Source of the DNA: Chaenocephalus aceratus
Lineage: Eukaryota > Chordata > Actinopteri > Perciformes > Channichthyidae
NCBI GenBank assembly: GCA_023974075.1
Contig: CM043792.1
Span: forward strand, 17,079,373-17,143,372
Length of the DNA stretch: 64,000 bases
Direction of reading: 5' to 3'
The notes under the pieces are model-generated. The model worked only from the letters and a program-made list of their open reading frames with translations. It made no database searches and was not told where the DNA came from. How positions within the stretch are numbered: position 1 is the stretch's first letter; the number at the start of each line of letters is the position of its first letter. This document shows positions 1-16,468 of the stretch, piece after piece. A program made the position numbers and the translations under genes.

Positions 1-1540
<1,540 letters not shown>

Positions 1541-2166
1541 TGCGCGTTCACACCGCAGTACTTTTCCCACTTTAGTTCCGATATAGTTCCGAAATGTCGC
1601 GTTCACACCAAAAAGAGCCGGAACTAAAATTAGTTAATGAGAACCTTTTTTACCCCCTTTTCCGTCCCTGCTAGAGAGCAGGGACTTTCGTGTGAGAAAA
1701 AGGTTCCTATGTCTGATTGGCTGGGAGGAAAGCAAACCACGGCCCGTAAAACTCCCAAAAAGTTTTATGAAGCAGCCATTTTATTATGCTTGCATTAGCA
1801 TTATTAGCATTAGCCCAGCGCACCAATGCAGAGAGACTAACTTATGGCAACACAAAAGAAAACAAGGGAGCGGTGGAGATGAGGAGGTGTCGGTGTTCTG
1901 GCGATTTACTCGGAAGACTTCAAGCCAGTCCCCAACTCCGGGGACTTCGGGTGGCAGTACACGCCGTGAAGTTGTTTGCGGCCTGCCAGTAAGCCCAAAG
2001 CAGAAGAAGAAGAAGTGACGTCAGCGGCTTCATTTGCCTAATCCTTCCCCCAGGAACTTATTCCGGTGTGAACGCGATCTGTACTTAGTTCATGAGAACT
2101 AAAGAGTTCTCATGAACTAAGTTCTCATGAACCTTTGTGGGAAAAGTACTGCGGTGTGAATGCGCC
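1541..2166. mobile_element. DNA transposon/MITE with GTTCACACCGCAGTACTTTT termini
   Basis: The left end reads GCGTTCACACCGCAGTACTT and the right end is its near-perfect inverse, ending GTGAATGCGCC, so the terminal inverted repeats are about 28 bp. Inside the right end is a palindromic block (2083-2143) in which the TTCATGAGAACT unit and its inverse alternate. The body has only short frames and no recognisable transposase, so this is a non-autonomous copy of about 626 bp. A partial, inverted relative lies at 28602-28860. No clean target duplication is readable, because the left flank is an AAT run. PIF/Harbinger is a reasonable guess, but hAT is not excluded. Confidence 0.75.
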
Positions 2167-5100
2167 TAATGACATTTGACACAAGAGAGTGCTGATGTAG
2201 AAGGCTGTTCAAAAATTATCATGGGCAAAACTGAGCAGAGTATTGATAGAACACAAGGAATAAAAGGGTTAGTAATTCAAAAGAAAAACAATTATAAAGG
2301 AAATCAAGATGAACTAAAACAATTACTTTAATGATTAGAGGTAAACATACAACAATATGTGATTTGAAACTTAACGGCAGAGCAAATGTTTGCTTTATTA
2401 ATCCACTCCCCTTCCCCTTGGGCTACATACGTTTACTTTGCATCTTTAATAAAAACCTACCTATACAGAAAAATATAGTTAGTCTTTTATGAACTGAACT
2501 TTTTGAAACGTGCATGCAGCTGAAACAAGCTGTTGACAAAACAGGGACATGTTATTGCCTTTTCATGCCATATAACATGTAAGTTAGGAATGTACAGGTT
2601 CAGAAGACACAGAGCAACATAAGTGTTCATGTGAAGTCAGATGTCTGGATTCAAAAATAATTGTTTTCCAATTGATCTCCCCCTTTTCCGTACTGTCTGC
2701 AGCAGGGGATGGGTATAGCTTCATCGAGTAAATCAAAACCATAAAGCTGTGGATCATATAACAAAACAATGAGCTAAAAGACAAGTCAAATCCTTTGTAG
2801 AGGGGAACAGTAGTGCTACTGGGTTTACAAGGACTTAATATTACATTTGATCGTTTGTTAATATTACAAAACTGTTTGAAGCAGCTTCAATAAAAAGCCA
2901 ACCATTAATAACCCTATATCTGACATCCAGTATTGTGCCTATAGAATTCTCAATCTAAAGACACATTTGAGCAAACCTGCTCAGGCCAAACACTTGAGGA
3001 GTGCAGTGGATCATTGCTCTGGTTATGCGGTGGTGAGATTTCTCTCAGGATACAGTTGATAAATGACCTTGGCAAGAGGTTCACCCTTTTCACACACCCT
3101 GCAGAGGAGTGTGATTAGGTGCTGTTCTCCAAATCTGAGCATTGTTTAATTTTTCATTTCAGGCACAGTTATCTTTACCTCGATAGAGCTCAGAGAGAGC
3201 GAGATGTGTATCTGTCCCACGGGGAGGCTGAGCTAGCTGTGGTTTGATAAGGTATCACTTACATTTGATTGTGAATGGTTTTCCTGACCCTGTGTGCCTC
3301 ACTCCAGCGCTGTTAGATTGGGACTTGCTGTGTGTGGGGTGGCTGAGAACATCAGTATTGGAGTAAAAAATAGACCACCATAAATTCCAAATGACAGCAT
3401 GACGCTAATAGATGTATTGATTAGCCAGCCTTCTACAAGTCCACATGAACCTAGATTCGGCACATGGTGTACCCCTGCTGCAAGAGGTGGTGCCAGATAT
3501 ATGGGACACATTTGTATTCCCAACCAGATGCTTTATCTTTCATTCTTAACCTCTAGCTGTACCTTTCTACTCCCTCCACACCTCCTGCTGCTTGGCAGTT
3601 CAAAGCTTCCTCAGTACTCTTAATCCTGTAATAACCAGCCTCCATCAAATCTCACCGATCCTCCAAACAATCGTGCATGCAGGTTACACAAGGATTCCTG
3701 TGTTGATTTACTCCCAAGTCTGTGTGCGTGTGCTCCCTATCCCGTTTAATCTTGTTGTAGCATCTTTTCTGGTCTAAGAGTGGCAGTGCTCTAAATGCAG
3801 TGATAATCGGGGAGTCTTTGCTGACTTGCAGCAGCAGGCTAATGAGATTAGCAAAACCACCGAGGGCCCGTTAACAGTATAAGGTCCCCCTCTATGAGGT
3901 AGAGCAAGATGAAGAAGCAGGCAGAACTATTGCGTCAATGTGGCGCGGGCGGGGCTGCCAAGTAAAGCTGACCTAACACTGTCCATTTAACTACCCAAAT
4001 ATCACTACAGAAACACACTTTAAAACGTGTTCATTCTTATCTAGATCATTACCGGTATCAGTGATACTGGGGTCAAAATAAGTAAGACACTGTGGATGTG
4101 TTTGTAACTCATTCCTTCATGGTCTCACCCCCTTTGGATTTACTCATAGAGTTATTGTACATATTGAATCTTGAATCTAAAGATTGTTTTTTCACATTTG
4201 CACACCATCTCTTCTCAAAGCACATTTTCCACTCCATCAGCAGCAGCCTGATCCACACTTACACAATGTTCAGACACATTAAATGCCAATTCAGCTTGGG
4301 TGAACTTCTTCTGCACTCAAATTGAAACAAACGGCTCATAGGCTGAATGTATCTCACATCGCAGTCTGCATAATGGCAGTTGCTCATTCTAGTGAATACA
4401 CATCCCGTGAAAGCATTACCTTGACATCAATACTGACCTGTGAGCATTGCCAGCACATCAACAAACAGAGTAGGGATATACATATACGTACACAACATCT
4501 CTAATGCTACACTGGCATTTAAATTCAACAAAGAAGGAACATTACTTTGTGCAGTAAAATGGATGTGGCCGCTTCGAAACATTGTTAATGGATACTGGCT
4601 TGAGGGCAAGCTTTTGATTAAGCACTTCATTTGTATGGCAGTGGGCTGAGGCATTATGTCTGTATCTGATAGAGGGCAAACAGACAGGACAAAGTGGACG
4701 AAAAGAGCAGCTCCACCCACCAGAGCAGGAACAAGTAAAAAACATTATATTTGATCAAATCACGTTACTGCTGACCCTGAGCCTGTACAAGACTAATACA
4801 ATGCATGAGTGTGAGATTTTATAAACTGCATTTAGAGAAAGGAAGGGAACATTTTCATGCTTGGTTAAGTGCTGATTGCTATCATACTGCCTTCATATAG
4901 CAATTGCGTTTTCAACGTTGGTGGTCCACTGCATGACATGTGTGACTGCTTGGCGTTCGAGAAGTTAGATGTGTTTCCCTTAATTGGAATGTTGACAATG
5001 CCACACATGTTGACCTATCTTTTTCATTATAAATGATGAAAACAATAATGTGAGTGATGAAAACTGTGAATTTGCTCATTTACAAGGGGCATAGGCTTTC

Positions 5101-6219
5101 CATTGATCATGGCAGCAGTGATTGTAGCCAAGCATCGTCATGCTCCACCCAAACTCATTTATTTTTGGATGCAGTGACAGGATGCAATATTAACAAATGT
5201 GTCATGTAAAATAAATGAAAAAGGCTCCCCCACAATCGAAAAATGCACGAGAACAAAATTAATTTAGATTAGGTTATTCTCTAAACAAATAAAACATTAT
5301 TTCGGTTCTTTCCATCTGCAAAAAGGCAAATCGCACTCAGTTCCAAAATGTTAAGGCAGTGTTTGCCCTGAGGGCGAGCTGAATAAGGGCGTCGAATGAC
5401 GGCAAGACGGCCCCCTGGCGGAAACGCACAGCTTGCACACAGGAATTGATCTGCCATGTCACTTTCCTGTCAGTCACTGACTTTGATAATACATTACAAA
5501 GATAGAAAGAAGGAACACAGAAGGAAACGTTTCAAACACAGTTTGAGCTTCTGAAATACTACAGAGAACACATCTGCCTGGTTCAGTCAAGCCATGGGAG
5601 TGTACAAGAAACAGCAGGCACACAAATCCCTGAACCCACCAGCACCCACACAGAAAGGAAGAAAGATATGAGACATATCAGAGAAGTCCTGGGGGGCTGC
5701 ACAGCACTGCAAAACACACTTTTTGATATTGTGGTTTTGCACTAGTAGCTATTCAATGCACAAGCTCAAACATGACCCATTTCATCATTTTCTATAAAAC
5801 CAATGCTAACAGTTTTTCTTCTACGTTGCGAAAGCTCAATGCAGTTTTTGTTGAACAACCGTAAACTTACCAAAGGCTCTGGTGGTGATTTCATAATTGC
5901 ACCATGCAGTAAAACATTTGCTAATCTTTGTATGTGATGACCAAGAAAGCCCCAGCAGTCAGCTATGACAGGAAGTTAAAACAGTGTGTGTTTTTACAGC
6001 CTTATAACTTAGCCATTAATGCAGTGTCTAAAACAAGAGAACACCCACCCACATGATAATGAAATGAAGCAATGTGTTGTTTCAGCATGATGTAATGCAT
6101 TTGCAACTTTTACACAGCAGTTGATGTTAAACTGGGCTAATTGACAGTTAAGACAACATAGAAGGAGATAAGAGACGAAGCTGGCAAAAAGCTTTAAGAA
6201 AACAGAAAAGTGGACTTAC
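2167..6219 (-). other. asic2: asic2 intron 1 (5' part), no other gene seen
   Basis: This stretch lies directly downstream of the exon-1 splice donor. It is AT-rich with scattered short frames that match no family I know. No terminal repeats, tandem arrays or RNA genes could be supported. The next asic2 exon was not found, so the intron continues past the left edge of the window. Confidence 0.6.
6214..6219 (-). other. asic2: asic2 exon 1 splice donor (GTAAGT)
   Basis: On the minus strand the coding sequence ...AACTTCACTTCT is followed directly by GTAAGT, a full consensus U1 donor. Reading on past it gives residues unrelated to the family, so homology breaks exactly here. Confidence 0.9.
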
Positions 6220-6837
6220 AGAAGTGAAGTTGTGTGCGCCGCATATCTCTCCCTTGTATTTGCATGAGAGGAGCATTTCATCCAGTTGGTGGCTCAGTCT
6301 GTCCATAAACTCCAGGTTGGTCCCTTCAAAGTTTCTTGGGGGCAGAAAGAGTTTGAAGTCTGAAAGCTTCCGGAACCAGGGCCGACTGTCCTCTTGAAGT
6401 AAGTCCATAACCAGGGGCCTCACTGTGCGGTTAGCTAGTAGCAGGCCCAGCCAGTGGCCAGCGAAATACAGATCGCTCTTGGTGAGCTTGTAGAGGCGGA
6501 TAGGGTTGTTGTTGCAGATAGTGACCGTGGGGAAGGCCAGCTCTTTGGCCCACTCTGTGTGGATCCTAGTGTGTGTGGGGAAGGAGAGCCAGTGCAGTAC
6601 GCGGTTAGAGGACCAGGATAAAAGCAGCCCCAGTGAGGTGCAGAGGGCCAGCAGCCAGAAGGCCCTGCGGCCCACAGAGCCACCAGGGAGGCAAACATGC
6701 CTGAGGCCGTGCAGGCGTGTCCTTGATAGCAGGGTGGAAGTGATTCCAGCCAGAGTTGGCTTGGCAGGACGCTGCTGACGACCCTTCCTGATGATCGCTG
6801 GGGATCCCCTCCGGAGACAGTGCCCCTCCAGGGCCAT
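6220..6837 (-). CDS. asic2: Acid-sensing ion channel 2, isoform-b type first coding exon (partial gene)
   Basis: ASIC2 is a proton-gated, amiloride-sensitive Na+ channel subunit of the DEG/ENaC family, acting as a trimer in the neuronal plasma membrane. This exon encodes 206 residues in phase 0 and is open throughout. Features visible: a basic cytoplasmic N-terminus (1-40); the gating motif LHGLRH at 42-47 with His43-Gly44; a first membrane helix at about 58-78; the family motif FPTVTICNNNP at 102-112; glycosylation sequons NRT (136) and NFT (203); and the conserved stretch DEMLLSCKYKGEICG at 186-200. The words SWSSNR and WFRKL and the long insert before FMDRL are typical of isoform b (MDEG2), not isoform a. 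The exon ends at Ser206 before GTAAGT (6219-6214). The start chosen is the ATG at 6837, with G at -3 and G at +4. An in-frame ATG at 6912 has a weaker context and would add 25 residues. Downstream exons, which hold the pore and second helix, are outside the window. Confidence 0.93.
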
Positions 6838-7243
6838 AGCTACACACAGCGCTCCTACAGCCGAGGGAAAGGCTTCATTTCCCAGCCAGGCCTCGAGCGC
6901 TGAGGCCCACATGTAGCTCCAGGACAAATCCACTACTGTAATCCACACCAGGATTTTTGTTTGGCTTTTTGAATACTAATGGTCCATGCAGTCTTAACTG
7001 AAAGATTACAATATATGTAAACGTAATACCCACGAGTACCCCCAAGGAAATCAGTGGGTTTTGAAGTCGTCCTTCCTCTTCTAGTGGAGCTCAGCAGCAG
7101 CCAGGCTACTTGTTGGTCATCTCTCCCGGTCGCTCAATCTAAGAGTGCTCTAATCATCCAACAAAAATCTGTTGGGCAAATGTGCTCCAAGCAAGGTGGC
7201 TTCTACATGAGTGACTCCAACATCCGCTGCAGTTAGTGTGACA
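6838..7243 (-). promoter_or_regulatory. asic2: Probable 5' UTR and proximal promoter of the asic2-b first exon
   Basis: This is the DNA immediately upstream of the chosen start codon. The frame stays open to about 6948 and includes an alternative ATG at 6912. No convincing TATA box or CpG island was identified by eye, so the transcription start is not placed. Assignment rests on position only. Confidence 0.4.
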
Positions 7244-7322
7244 GTGAACAAGAGAGGAAGAGACGGAGAGAGCGAAGGCAAGAGGAAGAGGGAGGGGAAG
7301 AGAAATGGGGAGAGGAGGATAG
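7244..7322. repeat. Polypurine (GA-rich) tract upstream of asic2
   Basis: The plus strand is almost entirely A and G for about 80 bases, so in the direction of asic2 transcription it is a polypyrimidine tract. It is low-complexity sequence. Frames across it are composition artefacts. Confidence 0.7.
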
Positions 7323-7899
7323 AATACAAAATACCAAGGGCTAAGCAGAGAGGACACAAACAAAACTAATGAAAGCAAAGAAGGTAATTAAAAGAATGAG
7401 AGGACAGCGGAGGGAATTGTCAGTGTGGTGCTGTCTGTAAGGAGAGCTTGCCTTGTTCCAGCGCTGTGGTTTCTCTTCTTCTGAGTTACATGTGTTCCTT
7501 TTTTGCTTTACTGACTTCCCAATAGCGAGCCAGAGGCAGCAACCAGTTCCTTGTCTTTATTAAATACAAGCTTTAATTACATTCACAAAAGTCTCCAATG
7601 CTCATTTGTTTTCTGTCCCACTTTGCAGTCTCACTTTTCGAGCCTCGAGTTCTTCTTGATGTCACCGGTGTGTCCCCTCTCCTCCCACTTGGCTTTAGCC
7701 AGTGTTATTATGTCCTGCCGGGAGCCACAGGGAGCTTCATCTTGTAGCGGACCTGCTTCCCAGCGCCAGTCACAGTAAGAAACATGCTACAACACTCTTT
7801 CACATGGAGACGATGCACTCATGCGCACACACACGGACATACAGCTGTTTCCTGCGGGAAACCCGAGCACCGATAATCAGTTCTGTCACACTCTGATCT

Positions 7900-8504
7900 C
7901 AACATCTCTCCCCCTTTTTCAATTTGTCTTCTTCTTCTTCCACCCTAGTTTGTTCACCCCCACTCAAACACAGCATCTCTAATCTCAATATTCCTCTCAT
8001 GTCTCTGCTCCTCCTTCTAAAAATACTCTCCCCATATCAAATTCATCAACTTGCCCTCACGCTCCTCCTCCTCCTCCGCTTCGCTCTTGTGTCAGTCAAG
8101 CCCCGTGAGCTCAACTCCTGTCAGTCTCCTTTTTTTCTCATCCACCTCCTCTTCTTCTTCTTTTTCACTTTCCGAACGCACTCCTTCGCTTTTCCTCCGT
8201 TGTCGGGGAAGGGTTCTTTGTGCACTTTCCCCCCTCTGTGTCCTTGTCAGCTTAATCCTCCCTCTCCCCGCTCCGAATGACTTGTCTCCCCTCACTGATC
8301 TCTCATTCCTCCCTCCAGGTCTCTCGCGGTTTTCTCCTCAATTATTTTGCTCCAGTTTTTCCGGCGGCTTGTCCTCCCGTTGCACCTCTCCTCCTCCTCC
8401 TCCTGCGCCACAGCTCTGTCCACACAGCCGGTGAGTTCGTCACTGATGAGAGCGCCTTTCTCTCTCCGTGCTAACTCGCGCCGTCCTTCGCCCCCCTCTG
8501 TTTG

Positions 8505-8535
<31 letters not shown>
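7900..8535. repeat. Pyrimidine-rich low-complexity region with CTCCTC and (CTG)10
   Basis: The plus strand is strongly C/T biased. It contains several CTTCTTC and CTCCTCC runs (for example 7928-7941 and about 8386-8402) and ends in ten exact CTG triplets at 8506-8535. Overlapping frames in several phases encode Ser/Leu-rich strings, a composition effect and not protein evidence. Confidence 0.75.
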
Positions 8536-12034
<3,499 letters not shown>

Positions 12035-12159
12035 TCACACAGCAGGGGCGGACTGGCCATTGGAATACCGGGAGTTTTCCCGGTGGGCCGGTGCTGTGCG
12101 TGGGCCGTGTTTTGCCTAAATCCTACCGGCCCACATTTGTAAGTGTTCTGGCCACTCCC

Positions 12160-12241
12160 TGGGCTGGGCTGGGCTGGCTGGCTGGGCTGGGCTGGGCTGG
12201 GCTGGGCTGGGCTGGGCTGGCTGGGCTGGGCTGGGCTGGGC
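12160..12241. repeat. (GGGCT)n minisatellite
   Basis: Roughly 80 bp of GGGCT pentamers with occasional GGCT variants, inside the outer hAT. The Gly-Leu-Gly-Trp-Ala frame across it is a repeat artefact. Confidence 0.95.
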
Positions 12242-12691
12242 CGTTTTGATAGGCTACCTATGTTCTATATATCAGATAGTTTCACTTTCACACATCAGGC
12301 CCGTAGCAGCTGTCACTGGCAGTGAACGATCAGGAGTGAGTGACTAGCTGGCAGTTGCTTACAGATGGATAAACAAGCTCCAAAGCGTAAAGGCGTTTTT
12401 GTTTGTGTATACAGTATACAGCAGTGATTCTCAAACTTTTTTCAATAATGTACCCCCTTTGAAAAAAAAATGCAGCCAAGTCAGTGTGAGAAAAAGTTTT
12501 TAGAGAGTACTTGTCCATGGACAAGTGAGTTTGGCAATGTACTTGTCCGAATACATTTTTCACTTGTCCAGAATGGACAAAAATTGGGGCCACTGGAATC
12601 TTCTTCTTCGTCATCGTATTTCTTACATTTTCCCATGGTTTTTACAACACCGTTAATGTAAGTGAGCGGTAAGATTTTACTGCATCACACA

Positions 12692-14146
12692 TAGGGTTGG
12701 GTATCGTTTGGATTTTAACGATTCCGGTTCTGCTTTTCGATTCTGGTTATTTTTGGTTCTCGATTCCGGTTCTTTGAGAGGGTAAAAATAAGTCCCATTA
12801 AAAACTGGGAGAAAAATATATTTATGAAAACATTAAGTCAAATCTGTATTCCTATTTACAAATCACTTCATACTGTTTAATTTCTTACGGTTATTGAATA
12901 CAATTATATAAAAATAATCTCTGCATTGTTTAGTTAGTTCTAAGTGGTGCAGTTTGAGAATCTACAAAGACTCTAGCTCATTAAAAACTAGACTACTAAC
13001 GAATACCAAAGGAGGGAACACATTAGTCCTGTCTTAGCTACTCTACACTGGCTTCCTGTAACTTTTAGAATTGGCTTTTAAGGTGCTTCTCCTAATATAC
13101 AAAGCTCTAAATGGACAAGGACCCAGCTACATTGCTGACTCTCTAATGAACTACACACCCGCCAGAACACTGCGATCATGAGATGCAGGTCTATTAGAGG
13201 TCACGGAAAGAGTCATAAGAAGATCGGTGATGCAGCCTTTGTAAACTACGCCCCAAAACTGTGGAACATGTTAGGCTACCCAACAATATTAGGGAAGCCA
13301 ATACATTAGGCATTTTTAAAAGGCTTAATCTCTTTAGCAAAGCATGTTACTGATTTTACACTATTATACTGCACTATTCTCTGTGATTGACATTGCACTA
13401 TTTCTCAGTTTTATTCCCCATGTTTTTATTTTTAATTATTTTATCCCACTTTATGCTTTGCTCTTGCTGCTTGTTTTACACTGATTTTATGTCTTATTTT
13501 TTACTGATGTAAAGCACATTGAACTGCAATCCCCTGTATGAAAGGTGCTATACAAATAAAGTTATTATTATTATATTTATAGCCTATCCTAGCGCTTTTC
13601 TACAACTCAAAGACACTTGCAAGCTTACACATGTCCTGCAATACACATGCTGGCAGCTGCCCAGCTACTCACTGTTTGTAAAAGTTAATAAATAGTATAA
13701 ATAGCATTTCAATAATGTACTTTCTATACCCTGCTTCATAAACAATACTGACATCCCTGTGCTCCTCCGAGTCTGGGGGTCCGGGGATGTGAGGACAGCG
13801 CGAGGACACAGACAGGGAGGCTGCTTCACTTCATAAAGGAAATGGCGGTCAATATTAACAACACAGGAGCTAAAACGCTTAATAACTTTCATTACGTGTT
13901 AGAGAAAGAACATAAGAACGTTTGACAAAGATGAGGCTGTTAAACGGGCAGCGGATCCGCTGTGTGTAGAAAGAGAGAGAGAGACGCTGAGCTGCCGTGC
14001 AGCGATCAGCTGATACGGAGCATAGAGAGAGAGAGCTGCAGTCCGCGGGGCTTGGCCTCGCCTCCTGTCCTCACAACTCTTATTAATCCCGGTACCGGAC
14101 AATTGTTATTTGTTCCTACTCGGAACCGAGTTTTGCTTCCCAGCCC
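12692..14146. mobile_element. Possible fourth-level element with TAGGGTTGGG / CCCAGCCC ends
   Basis: TAGGGTTGGGTATCG with repeated GATTCCGGTTC words begins at 12692. A loosely inverted counterpart, CGGAACCGAG followed by TTCCCAGCCC, ends near 14146. The layout resembles the teleost hAT group with TAGGGCTGGG termini. No matching target duplication could be read and the right end lacks the expected terminal TA, so the limits are tentative. Confidence 0.4.
12938..13574 (+). pseudogene. L2/CR1-like LINE 3' end, decayed
   Basis: The translation around 13045-13155 contains the C-terminal words LHWLPV and YKALNGQGPSYIADSL, known from L2/CR1-clade reverse transcriptase ORFs of fish. Stop codons and shifts follow. 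The 3' UTR ends in the characteristic block of AAAGCACATTGAACTGC, a GTGCTATACAAATAAAG word and an ATT-repeat tail. This is a 5'-truncated retrotransposed copy sitting inside the DNA-transposon stack. Its left limit is approximate. Confidence 0.8.
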
Positions 14147-14955
14147 GGCCACTGTGCTACACTTCCCACCCCGCCCCCGTCTAACTGTACAGAAAGCGGC
14201 GAGATGCATTTCCTTATGAATCGACAAGCAGAACTGAAACTAACATTTCTAAACGAACAATGGCGGACACGGACAATTTGCGAATGAGTTCTGCCTTTTG
14301 TAAACTGAATTTATCAATAATTTGTCAATAAATCGGGGCGAAAAACGTCACTTGTCCGCCGGACAAGTCAATTGAAAGATCTACTTGTCCGATATTGTAA
14401 ATAACGTCCCGGACGGTGGGACGTGTACTTTTTCGCACACTGCAAGTACCCCCTGATCAGCGCAAAAACAATTTGTTAGGGAAGAAATGCCTATATAAAG
14501 AGGTACAGTACAGCGCTGCACCATCGGTGTCTGATTTATTAAAACAACAACCTTGTAACTGAGAAACACCTAAATGCTACATTTCAAATGTTTACAATCC
14601 ATCGCTAAATTCATGGCAAACCAATTTTTACATCATGCAATAACACTAAGACGACATTAGTTGCATTTAACTGATCTTTTTAATAAGTTGTACTTACAAT
14701 TTAGTGAGAAACATGGGCTTGTGCTTCACTGAGGATCTTTGTTATTCTCATTAACAGGAAGGCAAACTGCAGTTATTACACTTCGCGTTTTGAAATATGT
14801 GTAACTCTGTTAATATAAAACCCACACTGCTCAAACTTCGTTAAAACATTTTTTTTTTTTTCATTAACATAAAATAAATTTCACGTACCCCCTGCAGTAC
14901 TCCAACATATCCCTAGGGGTCCGCGTACCGCCATTTGAGAACCACTGGTATACAG

Positions 14956-15591
14956 TATTGTAGCGAGCCCTGGGTTCAGAGGGAGGGGCTTGCATAGGGG
15001 CGGGGGGGTTGGCAGGGAAACAGGGTTCATGGGGAGTGGCTGTACCCGTAGGATAGAAAAGGGGGAAGTGACGTCTGACTCGCTGTGGAGAGTTACTGAG
15101 TTTAGGCTAGTTAGCTAGCAGGTTTATTGTTTTGGGTGCAGTCACTTTTGCCTCCACTTGCTGTTCAAATAAAGGTTGAAAGAAAGAGTAAATCTGTTTA
15201 CAGTTGTTTCATATGGGTGTTGAGAGGTGTATCCATAGATTTAGTCCCTAATTTTGCTCTCAAAGTGCACCAGATTGATGCATTTAACTTCAACATTTAA
15301 CACCTGCCCACACACCCTGTTAAATTGTCTCACCCACATTTAGTATTCTTCCTACGCTCATGTTTTATTCCATGTGTCAATTCAAGCAAATTGGGTCCAA
15401 ATGTTATTGCATCAATGATCTGTTAACATTAAAATCACTAAATATATGCTGCAACTATTTTTCTCTAGGCAACTCAAGAGCTCAGGTAATGTGATTACTA
15501 TATGAATAATGGTCCAAAATAACATAAAATGCATAGGGTTTTTTGTTAAATAGCATACTTTCGTTGCCGGCCGGCCGATACATGCCGCGCA
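14956..15591. other. Remaining body of outer hAT, possibly a solo LTR
   Basis: This is the outer-hAT sequence between the second hAT and the TTAA element. The part from TGTAGCGAGCCC (14959) to about 15200 has a G-rich start and an AATAAAGG word near 15170, resembling a solo LTR. I found no target duplication. No transposase frame is visible. Confidence 0.35.
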
Positions 15592-15595
15592 TTAA

Positions 15596-16400
15596 AGGTC
15601 CCATGTCATGCTTTTCCGGTTATTACCCGTCCCCTTGTGTGTTATGAAGGTTTTTATGCATGTAAACGGTCTGCAGAGTCAAAACCCTCAAAGTACACCT
15701 TGTAGCGAGTAAAACTCTAACACAGAAAATACCTCCCCAAAACGCCTCGTTGGAGATACGTCATTGTCCATTTGATTCTTCCGGGTACATCATGATGTCA
15801 TCCGTACCCAGAAGGAAATGGACCAATCCGTGGAGCCGTTACGTTACGTCCGCGGAGCCGTTACGTTAAGCCCCCGCTGATTGGTCCAAATTGACCAATC
15901 CACGGACTTCCTCACACACACACGCAGCTCTGCTGATTTCTCCTCCCTGGCTGCAGGCTGATAACAGACAGTTGGGATCGCGGCGAAATTCTCTCTGCAG
16001 ACCCATTCTCACAGCGTTTATCAACCTTTTTCTTACTCAATATCAAGCCACACTTATTGTTTTTACTTCGGCTGTGACTTTGTGTGTGCTCAGGGTGAGT
16101 TTGGCTGTGTTTCGCTGTGTATCGCTAAACAAGGAAATCACACCTCCACGGAGCTCAGCGTTATTCACAACGTTCTGACTGGTCCCGACCAATCGGAGCA
16201 CACTGGGCTCACAGGGAGGGGGGGGCAAGAGCTGCAACTAGCTGTTTAGTGGAGAGAGTGAATACTGCTGATACACATACTTTACAGAGATGCTGTATGC
16301 GAAACCAATGTGAGTTTGGAAAATTGCACAGTATAAATCTATTCTAGTAGACCTCAACAATGGAATTATGATCAGTGGAAATGGCCAAGACATGGGACCT
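15596..16400. mobile_element. TTAA-flanked MITE, AGGTCCCATGTC termini
   Basis: The element begins AGGTCCCATGTCATG and ends with the inverse of AGGTCCCATGTCTTG. Both ends abut TTAA (15592-15595 and 16401-16404). A TTAA duplication is typical of piggyBac and Kolobok transposons. The 805-bp body has no transposase. It holds two copies of GGAGCCGTTACGTTA (about 15832-15870) and a 36-bp block also present in the long-inverted-repeat element at 19312. Confidence 0.85.
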
Positions 16401-16468
16401 TTAAGTGGGCCTGTCTGTCAATGAATTCCCGGGCCACTTTTTCCCCCCAGTCCGTCCCTGTCACACAG

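Larger units (their letters stand above)
12482..14442. mobile_element. Third-level DNA transposon with 5-bp duplication
   Basis: The left end CAGTGTGAGAAAAAGT matches the inverted right end CAGTGTGCGAAAAAGT. Both sit against CAAGT (12477-12481 and 14443-14447). Removing it joins ...GCAGCCAAGT to ACCCCCTGATC and restores the host hAT. Near each end the words ACTTGTCC and GGACAAGT recur, giving subterminal inverted motifs. A hAT-related group with short duplications is likely. No transposase was recognised. Confidence 0.75.
12422..14947. mobile_element. Second hAT element, nested in the outer hAT
   Basis: The ends are CAGTGATTCTCAAAC on the left and the inverse of CAGTGGTTCTCAAAT on the right, flanked by a perfect 8-bp duplication GTATACAG (12414-12421 and 14948-14955). 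The terminal word resembles the widespread hAT/Charlie-like group. It is 2.5 kb long but largely filled by a further insertion at 12482-14442. Outside that insertion no transposase frame is left. Confidence 0.92.
12043..16460. mobile_element. Outer hAT transposon carrying nested insertions
   Basis: The left terminus CAGGGGCGGACTGG and the inverted right terminus CAGGGACGGACTGG are flanked by a perfect 8-bp duplication TCACACAG (12035-12042 and 16461-16468). CAG-initial ends with an 8-bp duplication are diagnostic of hAT elements. The 4.4-kb span is mostly later insertions: a second hAT at 12422-14947 and a TTAA element at 15596-16400. A short frame from the ATG at 12365 beginning MDKQAPKRK could be the degenerate start of its transposase, by inference only. 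No intact transposase remains. Confidence 0.9.

Noticed and set aside
7924..8474. Overlapping Ser/Leu-rich open frames of 65-127 codons
   Set aside because: They occur in several phases across a pyrimidine-rich tract and reflect composition. No domain is visible.
12143..12325. Frame encoding Gly-Leu-Gly-Trp-Ala repeats
   Set aside because: It is a direct translation of the GGGCT minisatellite.
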